Shown: one piece after another, positions 1 to 5,063 of the stretch
Numbering within the stretch: position 1 is the first letter of the stretch
Layout: each line of letters starts with the position of its first letter
Assembly (NCBI GenBank): GCA_019114885.1
Contig: DXEQ01000312.1
Coordinates: 1-5,424 of the forward strand
From: Candidatus Anaerobutyricum stercoripullorum
GTDB lineage: Bacteria; Bacillota; Clostridia; Lachnospirales; Lachnospiraceae
Length of the DNA stretch: 5,424 bases
Direction: 5' to 3'
Notes under the pieces: model-generated
The model's database searches: none
What the model was told of the DNA's origin: nothing
What the model saw: the letters and a program-made list of their open reading frames with translations, nothing else
Position numbers and translations under genes: made by a program

Positions 1-287
1 AGGTGCAGCTTTCCGGCAGACGCGGGTTAAAAGTTGTAATCAAGCGCGATAAAAAGGCTTCCGGTTATCAGCTGCAGTATTCGACTAGCAAAAAGTTCAA
101 AAAGAAAAAGACAAAATCCGTAATGCTCAAGAAGAACAAGAAGACGACAAAGATTTTAAAGAATCTGAAATCCGGAAAGAAATATTATATCCGGGTGCGT
201 TCTTTCAAAAAAGTTCGTGTAAACGGCACGGTATCGAAAGTGGTCGGCAGCTGGAGCAAGGTAAAAGTTTCAAAGAAAGTTCGCTGA
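1..287 (+). CDS. C-terminal end of a lysine-rich Fn3-like secreted protein (5' partial)
   Basis: The reading frame is open at the left edge and ends at TGA 285-287. The GTG at 3-5 is probably an internal Val codon, because no ribosome binding site can be seen before it. About 94 residues are visible. The pattern GYQLQYSTSKKF, then LKSGKKYYIRVRSF, then GSWSKVKVSKKVR matches the C, F and G strands of a fibronectin type III domain, as found at the C-termini of many secreted clostridial proteins. The tail is strikingly basic, with 27 Lys and 7 Arg against a single acidic residue (Asp). No LPXTG motif, SLH domain or membrane segment follows, so this end shows no covalent anchor. The function of the whole protein cannot be read from this fragment. 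A large extracellular protein using Fn3 as a spacer or wall-binding tail is likely (inference). It lies 64 nt upstream of another secreted-protein gene, with no obvious terminator between them. Confidence 0.75.
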   Translation, partial: VQLSGRRGLKVVIKRDKKASGYQLQYSTSKKFKKKKTKSVMLKKNKKTTKILKNLKSGKKYYIRVRSFKKVRVNGTVSKVVGSWSKVKVSKKVR

Positions 288-336
288 AAACGGTGATGGA
301 TGTTAGGGAAACAAATAAAAACATTTTACATAAGTC

Positions 337-345
337 AGGAGGGAG
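337..345 (+). promoter_or_regulatory. Ribosome binding site of the Ig-like repeat protein gene
   Basis: AGGAGGGAG is close to a perfect anti-16S match. Two ATGs follow. The one at 348-350 reads only ATG AAT GAC and then stops at TGA 357-359. The one at 352-354 opens the 770-codon frame, 9 nt from the AGGAGG core. The second ATG is therefore the real start. The first is a decoy, or at most a four-codon overlapping mini-ORF. Confidence 0.8.
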
Positions 346-351
346 ATATGA

Positions 352-2664
352 ATGACTGAGAAACAGACGGGATTTTTTCAGAAGAAGGCAGTTATCTTTC
401 TATTGTCTTGCCTGCTGACGGTTGCCATCGGTCTCTCTGTAAAGTATGAGGTTTTCGCTGATATATTACAAGGACGTGGTTCTTTCCAGCTGGAAGTGGG
501 AAAAACCAGACAATTACAATCCCAGGGCGGAAGCGCTCCGTATTACTGGTCAACCAGCGATTCTTCTATAGTACGGATTGTCGAGGATGATGGAGGCAGC
601 GCTTATGCAAGGGTGCAGGCCGTGAGTGAGGGCAGAGCGACGATCACGCTCCGTTCCAGCAAATTTGTTCCTACATGGTACGGCGGGGATACGGATACGT
701 TGATAGAGACATGGACGGTTACTGTCGTTCCTGCGGAAGATGAAGATACCGGGACGAACAATACCGGAGGAACGAACAATACCGGAAATTCCGGTGGGAC
801 AAATACTCCTGGAGGAGGCGCGGGAGGCTCCAACGGCGGCCAGACGGTGAATCCGCCTGGTGGTAACCGAACGACCGCGCCGAATCAGCCTGTTGCTGTA
901 AAACGTGTCAAACTGAATCGTACAAAAGCCAATCTGAAACTTGGAAAGACGTTAAATCTTACGGCGTCTCTCCATCCGCTGGGAGCGACCGGTTCCGTGA
1001 CGTGGAGCAGCAGCAAACCAAAAGTGGCTTCTGTGAGCGCCGACGGCCAGGTTCAGGCCCTGAAAGCCGGAAAGGCGACGATCACCGCCCGGGCTTCTAA
1101 CGGGAAAAAAGCTTCCTGCGTTGTGCGGGTCGTACGCCCGACCGTGAAAAAAATCCAGTTGCATACAAAGAAGCTGACTGTCGACATCGGTTCAAAAACG
1201 TCGCTTCGTTACACTCTAAAACCACAAAATGCCGCTTCCGCCGTCAAATGTACAAGCAGTAAACCGAAGGTGGCGAAGGTGACAAAAAAAGGTGTGATCA
1301 GGGCAAAAAAAGCCGGGACAACCATCATAACAGTAAAAGCTGCCAACGGCGTCAGCGCCAAATGCAAGGTTACCGTGCGTCCGAAAGCGAAAAAAATAAA
1401 ACTGAATAAGACTTCTGTGTCCCTTCGGGCGGGGCAGACCCAACAATTGTCAGCAAAAATAATGCCGAAAAAAGCAACGAAGACCACAACATGGTTCAGC
1501 AGCAACGCTTCTGTTGCCAGCGTAAGCCGCACGGGGCTGGTCACAGCAATTCGCCCGGGAACGGCAAAGATTACCGCCCGGACAACCAGCAGCAAAAAGG
1601 CAGTCTGCGTTGTTACGGTGCAATCTTCCGGAAATCAATCGTCGTCGGGAGGCTCTGCACCTTCTGGCGGCAGCAGTCCATCGGGAGGTACTGTGGTCTC
1701 TCCGGGAAGACCATCAACTTCCGGAAGTTCTTCATCGACCGGCGGTTCTTCCGGAAATGAGGGATCGTCCTCGCCGGGTGTTCCGTCAATCCCTGCCACC
1801 TCGATCCATATTACAGGAGAGCATCCGTATATCATGGCTGGCGATACGATTAGCCTGCGGACCTCTGTTGCACCGTCCAACACGACTGACACGGTGCGGT
1901 GGTCATCCAGCAACAGTTCCGTGGCGACGGTCTCTGCCAACGGCGTTGTGCGAGGGTTGCGCGATGGAGGCGTGACGATCACAGCCAGAGCAGGCAGTCA
2001 GAGTGATTCCGTGAATATCGCCGTGGTCAGCGGTGATGTGTACGATGTTTCGCAAGGCAGTATTTATGTTCTGGGCGATAATACTACAAATGACCGCATC
2101 GACTATTGTGGGCAGGAATATGAGTACGATACGGCGAATGGCGTCACGATCGTCCAGAGTGATTCGTCAAAGAGCAATTTTATACGGATTGGCGGAGGAA
2201 AGGTACGGTTTGCCAATGTACATCTGTCCGGGACTTCCGTACAGGTAATCGATTATGGCAGAAAAGAAGATAGTCCTTATGTCGGAGATATCGTCATTGA
2301 GTTTATGGCCGGAACGGAGAACTCGTTTTCAGATGGTAATGCTCCTATTGACTATATGACAAGTTCGGATAGAACGGGGCGATTGGTCATACAGGGAACG
2401 GGAACAGTCGATCTGTATTCTGATTATGGCCCTGCTCTGAGGGATAACTTCATAACGATCAGAGAAGTCACCCTCACGGCACGCACTGCGTCGGAGAACT
2501 GCGCAGTTATTGGAAGCTCTGTTGGCAATGATTGCAATGATATCACAGTGGAATCCAGCGCCAGGATTACAGCTTATGGCGGATGTAAGGCTGTGGGAGC
2601 AGGCGAAGGAGGAGAAGAGAGCAACATTTCCATCGCGCCCGGAACGGTGACATGGATTCCGTAA
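352..2664 (+). CDS. Secreted multi-domain bacterial Ig-like (Big_2) protein with beta-helix-like C-terminus
   Basis: This 770-residue protein appears to be exported. Residues 1-36 form a signal peptide with a basic start (K4, K11, K12), a hydrophobic core at 13-30 and likely cleavage after VFA36. Residues 38-127 form an Ig-like domain (YYWSTSDSSIVRI, then GRATITL). Residues 128-183 are a G/N/T/P linker. Three adjacent Big_2 repeats occupy about 184-263, 264-344 and 345-425, with the family pattern W-SS-x-VA-V-x-G-x-V, then G-x-A-x-ITA, then C-x-V-x-V. Residues 426-482 are an S/G/P linker and a fourth Big_2 repeat spans 483-559. Residues 560-770 are Gly-rich with short alternating beta strands (LVIQGTGTVDL, ITIREVTLTA, ITVESSARITAYGG), like a right-handed beta-helix or the carbohydrate-binding domains of gut clostridia. 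Big_2 domains act as spacers or adhesive modules in surface proteins. Glycan binding by the C-terminus is inference. There is no LPXTG, SLH or C-terminal membrane segment, so it is probably released or held non-covalently. No catalytic motif was recognised. Confidence 0.88.
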   Translation: MTEKQTGFFQKKAVIFLLSCLLTVAIGLSVKYEVFADILQGRGSFQLEVGKTRQLQSQGGSAPYYWSTSDSSIVRIVEDDGGSAYARVQAVSEGRATITLRSSKFVPTWYGGDTDTLIETWTVTVVPAEDEDTGTNNTGGTNNTGNSGGTNTPGGGAGGSNGGQTVNPPGGNRTTAPNQPVAVKRVKLNRTKANLKLGKTLNLTASLHPLGATGSVTWSSSKPKVASVSADGQVQALKAGKATITARASNGKKASCVVRVVRPTVKKIQLHTKKLTVDIGSKTSLRYTLKPQNAASAVKCTSSKPKVAKVTKKGVIRAKKAGTTIITVKAANGVSAKCKVTVRPKAKKIKLNKTSVSLRAGQTQQLSAKIMPKKATKTTTWFSSNASVASVSRTGLVTAIRPGTAKITARTTSSKKAVCVVTVQSSGNQSSSGGSAPSGGSSPSGGTVVSPGRPSTSGSSSSTGGSSGNEGSSSPGVPSIPATSIHITGEHPYIMAGDTISLRTSVAPSNTTDTVRWSSSNSSVATVSANGVVRGLRDGGVTITARAGSQSDSVNIAVVSGDVYDVSQGSIYVLGDNTTNDRIDYCGQEYEYDTANGVTIVQSDSSKSNFIRIGGGKVRFANVHLSGTSVQVIDYGRKEDSPYVGDIVIEFMAGTENSFSDGNAPIDYMTSSDRTGRLVIQGTGTVDLYSDYGPALRDNFITIREVTLTARTASENCAVIGSSVGNDCNDITVESSARITAYGGCKAVGAGEGGEESNISIAPGTVTWIP
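754..786 (+). repeat. 18-bp tandem repeat (about 1.8 copies) in linker 1
   Basis: The 15-mer ACGAACAATACCGGA occurs at 754-768 and again, identical, at 772-786, giving an 18-bp period. It encodes TNNTGG followed by TNNTGN in the first flexible linker of the secreted protein. The exact nucleotide match suggests a recent duplication by slippage. Copy number may vary between strains, changing linker length without shifting the frame. Confidence 0.75.
901..1626 (+). repeat. Three contiguous Big_2 domain repeats (protein-level)
   Basis: Residues 184-425 are three diverged Ig-like repeats of about 80 residues. Each begins with a K-x-(I/V)-x-L strand (KRVKLN, KKIQLH, KKIKLN). Each ends with a Cys-containing strand (C256, C338, C419) and a V-x-V motif. 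All are rich in Lys and Arg. Repeats 1 and 3 carry the conserved core Trp (W218, W381), but repeat 2 has C300 at that position. The nucleotide sequences have diverged, so this is an old domain duplication and not a recent tandem array. Confidence 0.8.
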
Positions 2665-2705
2665 AGATTTTGATTCTTCCATGAAAATATAATAATCAAC
2701 AAAAG

Positions 2706-2748
2706 CGGCAGAACCGGATTGTAGCAGCACGGTTTCTGCCGTTTTTTT
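2706..2748 (+). terminator. Rho-independent terminator after the Ig-like protein gene
   Basis: The left arm CGGCAGAACCG (2706-2716) pairs with CGGTTTCTGCCG (2730-2741), with one bulged T. The loop has 13 nt and seven T follow directly (2742-2748). The AAAA at 2701-2704 can extend the stem against the T tract. It sits 41 nt after the stop codon and separates the surface-protein unit from the malic enzyme unit. Confidence 0.9.
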
Positions 2749-2786
2749 AGTCTGGAACTCTCTTTTTTTGCAAAGTCTTCTGGATT

Positions 2787-2814
2787 TTCCTGCAATTTTG
2801 CTGTATTGTATATA
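2787..2814 (+). promoter_or_regulatory. Candidate sigma-A-type promoter for the malic enzyme operon
   Basis: The -10 candidate is TATATA at 2809-2814, inside the AT-rich TTGTATATAAGG. The best -35 candidate at a usual distance is the weak TTCCTG at 2787-2792, with a 16-nt spacer. Transcription would start near G2820-G2821, at the foot of a perfect hairpin. A promoter is expected here because the preceding terminator isolates the downstream genes. The exact hexamers are tentative. Confidence 0.4.
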
Positions 2815-2818
2815 AGGA

Positions 2819-2844
2819 CGGCGGACAGGGTGTTTTGTCCGCCG
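2819..2844 (+). promoter_or_regulatory. Perfect 9-bp inverted repeat at the predicted transcript 5' end
   Basis: CGGCGGACA (2819-2827) and TGTCCGCCG (2836-2844) are exact reverse complements around an 8-nt loop (GGGTGTTT). As RNA this is a very stable hairpin at or next to the predicted 5' end. As DNA it could be an operator just downstream of the -10. The sequence alone does not decide between mRNA stabilisation, attenuation and repressor binding. The long loop with a strong stem favours an RNA role. Confidence 0.6.
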
Positions 2845-2851
2845 GTATTCG

Positions 2852-2881
2852 CGGGCCTTTACGGCCCGGTCAGTTTTGTTT
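2852..2881 (+). promoter_or_regulatory. Second leader hairpin with U-rich tail (possible weak terminator/attenuator)
   Basis: CGGGCC (2852-2857) pairs perfectly with GGCCCG (2863-2868) around the loop TTTAC. A U-rich stretch follows (TTTTGTTT, 2874-2881), but it starts 5 nt after the stem, so as an intrinsic terminator it would be weak. The hairpin ends about 15 nt before the AGGAGG of the malic enzyme gene. It could therefore affect read-through or leave the ribosome binding site exposed. Confidence 0.4.
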
Positions 2882-2883
2882 AC

Positions 2884-2889
2884 AGGAGG
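2884..2889 (+). promoter_or_regulatory. Ribosome binding site of the malic enzyme gene
   Basis: A perfect AGGAGG lies 12 nt before ATG 2902-2904. The in-frame ATG at 2890-2892 touches the Shine-Dalgarno and cannot be used with it. The more upstream TTG at 2806 lies in the promoter/hairpin region. The start at 2902 gives the family-typical N-terminus MDYAKESLKKHYEWKGKI. Confidence 0.8.
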
Positions 2890-2901
2890 ATGAATAGACC
2901 A

Positions 2902-4080
2902 ATGGATTACGCAAAAGAATCTTTAAAGAAGCATTATGAATGGAAGGGCAAGATTGAGGTAGTCTCCCGCGCGAAGGTGGATTCCAGCGAGGCGCTTAGC
3001 CTGGCTTACACACCGGGGGTGGCTGCTCCGTGTCTGGAGATTCAGAAAGATGTGAATAAAAGTTTTGCTCTCACAAGACGCTGGAACACGGTGGCGGTCG
3101 TCACCGACGGTACTGCCGTGCTGGGACTTGGTGATATCGGACCGGAGGCCGGTATGCCGGTCATGGAGGGAAAATGTGTACTCTTTAAGGAGTTCGGTGA
3201 TGTGGACGCCATCCCGCTCTGTGTGCGAAGCCATGATGTGGACGAGATCGTCAACACCGTCCGCCTTCTGGCAGGAAGCTTCGGCGGTGTGAATCTGGAA
3301 GATATCTCAGCGCCCCGCTGCTTTGAGATTGAGAAAAAGTTAAAAGAATGTTGTGATATCCCGATTTTCCACGACGATCAGCACGGAACCGCTGTGATCA
3401 CCATGGCCGGACTGATCAATGCCCTCAAGATTGTGGGAAAGAAGCTTTCCGATGTGAAGATTGTCACTTCCGGTGCAGGCGCAGCGGGCATCGCCATCAT
3501 TAAGCTTCTGATCTCCATGGGACTTCAGAACGTCATCATGACAGACCGCCACGGTGCCATCTATGAAGGACGGGAGCACCTGAATGCGGTCAAAGAAGAG
3601 ATGGCGAAGATCACCAACCAGAACCATGAGAAGGGCAGCCTTGCAGACGTGATCAAGGGGGCCGACGTATTTATCGGCGTTTCTGCGCCGGGAACCCTCA
3701 CCAAAGATATGGTGCGCTCCATGGCCAAGGATCCTGTCATCTTTGCCTGTACCAATCCGGTGCCGGAGATCTATCCGGACGAGGCAAAGGAAGCCGGCGC
3801 CGCCGTGGTATCCACCGGACGTTCTGATTTCCCGAATCAGGTCAACAACGTGCTCTGCTTCCCGGGTATCTTCCGTGGCGCTCTGGATGTACATGCTTCT
3901 GATATCAACGACGAGATGAAGATCGCGGCGGCTTACGCCATCGCCGGTCTGGTCAGTGACGAAGAACTGAATCCGGATTACATTCTTCCGGCCGCATTTG
4001 ATCCCCGTGTAAAAGACGCCGTGGCCGAAGCCACCAGAAAGGCGGCCATCGAGAGCGGCGTTGCGCGGAAGATGGACTGA
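2902..4080 (+). CDS. Malic enzyme (malate dehydrogenase, oxaloacetate-decarboxylating), short bacterial type
   Basis: This cytosolic enzyme oxidatively decarboxylates L-malate to pyruvate and CO2, producing NAD(P)H and using Mg2+ or Mn2+. It has 392 residues, full length for the short bacterial family. Visible residues include the catalytic Tyr in AYTPGVA (Y36) and the catalytic Lys in MEGK (K91). The metal ligands are E133, D134 (NLEDIS) and D159 (FHDDQHGTA). A Rossmann GAGAAG lies at 191-196, with NPVPEI and the conserved GRSDFPNQVNNVL block later in the C-terminal half. D215, at the end of the second Rossmann strand (IMTDR), hints at NAD preference, but the cofactor cannot be settled by eye because related NADP enzymes share this residue. 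It is the first gene of a probable operon. It has its own leader with two hairpins, and the GTPase start follows 38 nt after its stop with no terminator between. The sequence is intact, with nothing missing. The exact symbol (maeA, maeB or ytsJ-like) is not assigned. Confidence 0.95.
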   Translation: MDYAKESLKKHYEWKGKIEVVSRAKVDSSEALSLAYTPGVAAPCLEIQKDVNKSFALTRRWNTVAVVTDGTAVLGLGDIGPEAGMPVMEGKCVLFKEFGDVDAIPLCVRSHDVDEIVNTVRLLAGSFGGVNLEDISAPRCFEIEKKLKECCDIPIFHDDQHGTAVITMAGLINALKIVGKKLSDVKIVTSGAGAAGIAIIKLLISMGLQNVIMTDRHGAIYEGREHLNAVKEEMAKITNQNHEKGSLADVIKGADVFIGVSAPGTLTKDMVRSMAKDPVIFACTNPVPEIYPDEAKEAGAAVVSTGRSDFPNQVNNVLCFPGIFRGALDVHASDINDEMKIAAAYAIAGLVSDEELNPDYILPAAFDPRVKDAVAEATRKAAIESGVARKMD

Positions 4081-4103
4081 TACTCACAGCATAAACGGAA
4101 CGC

Positions 4104-4112
4104 AGGGTGAGA
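4104..4112 (+). promoter_or_regulatory. Ribosome binding site of the CobW-like GTPase gene
   Basis: AGGGTGAGA lies 5-14 nt before ATG 4119-4121. An in-frame GTG at 4107 sits inside this Shine-Dalgarno-like stretch and would add only four residues (VREN). The ATG at 4119 gives MIKVDLITGFLGAGKTT, the normal N-terminus of the family, so it is preferred. Confidence 0.65.
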
Positions 4113-4118
4113 GAGAAC

Positions 4119-5063
4119 ATGATTAAAGTAGATCTGATCACCGGTTTCCTCGGGGCCGGTAAGACCACATTTATTAAAAAATACGCAAAGCATCTTATGG
4201 AGCAGGGGCTTTCCATCGGTATTCTGGAGAACGATTACGGCGCGGTCAACGTGGACATGATGCTTCTACAGGAACTGCAGGGAACACAGTGCGATCTGTC
4301 CATGGTAGCCGGCGGCTGCGACGCCGACTGCCACCGCCGTCGTTTTAAGACAAAACTGATCGCCATGGGTATGAGCGGCTATGACCGGGTGCTGATCGAA
4401 CCGTCAGGTATCTTCGACGTGGATGAATTCTACGATGTGTTATACGAAGAGCCGTTAAACCGCTGGTATGAGACAGGAAATGTGATCGCCATCGTGGATG
4501 GAGGGCTGGAAGACAGGCTTTCTTCTCAGTCAGAATTCCTGCTGGCCTCCCAGATTGCCGGCGCCGGAACGATTCTTCTCAGTAAGACCGGTCATTGCAG
4601 CCGGGAAGAGCTTGACAGAACAAGGCGGCATCTGGATCAGTCTCTTCGGGCCGTTCGATGCGATCGTTCTCTTAAAGATGTGATCATGGAAAAAGACTGG
4701 GACAGCTTTACAAAAGAGGACTGGGAGCAGATTGCTTCCGGCGGATATGTCCATGCCTCCTATGTAAAGAAAGCTATCCGTATGGAAGATACATATACGA
4801 CACAGTATTATCTGGATATTCACCTGCAGGAGAAAAGGGCAGCCTCTCTCATCAGGCAGATGATGAGCGACAGCTCCTGCGGAAACATTTTCCGTGTCAA
4901 AGGATTCCTGAAAAGAGAAGATTCCGGCTGGCTGGAGATCAACGCCACACCGCGACAGTTCCGGCTGGAACCCATTGAAAGAGGGCAGGAAGTACTGATC
5001 GTCATCGGAGAGAATCTGAACAAAGAACAGATTGATCGATATATACTGGAGGGAGAGAGATGA
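4119..5063 (+). CDS. CobW/P47K-family GTPase with divergent metal and guanine motifs
   Basis: This is a G3E-class P-loop GTPase of 314 residues, in the usual range for CobW/YjiA/YeiR-like proteins. Some of these deliver metals (Zn, Co) to client enzymes. It begins with the hallmark VDLITGFLGAGKTT (Walker A, residues 9-17). It continues with ENDYGAVNVD (37-46, matching the family ENEFGxVxxD) and YDRVLIEPSGIFDVDEF (E94-P-S-G, Walker B/switch II region). The C-terminal part (about 245-314) resembles a CobW_C domain: NIFRVKGFL, then a Trp-containing strand, then GQEVLIVIGENLN. Two hallmarks deviate. The metal-binding CxCC is replaced by GGCDADCH (C67, C71, H72), and the NKxD site is replaced by SKTG (155-158). 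It may bind a different metal or have altered nucleotide specificity (inference). It lies 38 nt after the malic enzyme gene and overlaps the next gene by 4 nt, so co-translation is likely. Calling it a cobalamin gene would be unsafe. Confidence 0.85.
   Translation: MIKVDLITGFLGAGKTTFIKKYAKHLMEQGLSIGILENDYGAVNVDMMLLQELQGTQCDLSMVAGGCDADCHRRRFKTKLIAMGMSGYDRVLIEPSGIFDVDEFYDVLYEEPLNRWYETGNVIAIVDGGLEDRLSSQSEFLLASQIAGAGTILLSKTGHCSREELDRTRRHLDQSLRAVRCDRSLKDVIMEKDWDSFTKEDWEQIASGGYVHASYVKKAIRMEDTYTTQYYLDIHLQEKRAASLIRQMMSDSSCGNIFRVKGFLKREDSGWLEINATPRQFRLEPIERGQEVLIVIGENLNKEQIDRYILEGER
5048..5055 (+). promoter_or_regulatory. Ribosome binding site inside the end of the GTPase gene
   Basis: GGAGGGAG lies within the last codons of the GTPase gene, about 5-8 nt before ATG 5060-5062. 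That ATG overlaps the GTPase stop as ATGA, a layout typical of translational coupling. Confidence 0.75.

Noticed and set aside
288..351. Terminator or promoter between the Fn3-tail gene and the Ig-like gene
   Set aside because: No GC-rich stem with a T run and no convincing -35/-10 pair is visible in this 64-nt AT-rich gap. Co-transcription is possible but not shown.
394..411. Possible lipobox LLSC (residues 17-20) in the signal peptide
   Set aside because: Leu at -2 is unusual for a lipobox, the hydrophobic core continues well past C20, and a better signal peptidase I site (VFA) lies at residue 36.
1209..1595. 128-codon minus-strand open frame under the Big_2 repeats
   Set aside because: It is a shadow of the Lys-rich + strand repeats (AAA/AAG read as Phe/Leu), with no family resemblance and a strong gene opposite.
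2688..2693. Perfect TATAAT hexamer just after the stop of the Ig-like protein gene
   Set aside because: There is no -35-like hexamer at 16-18 nt; the closest, TTGATT at 2670-2675, leaves only a 12-nt spacer. Transcription from here would also hit the terminator at 2706-2748 at once.
2806..2901. Longer malic enzyme start at TTG 2806 (424 residues)
   Set aside because: It would begin inside the promoter -10 region and translate the hairpins, with no ribosome binding site before it. The family N-terminus and the AGGAGG point to ATG 2902.
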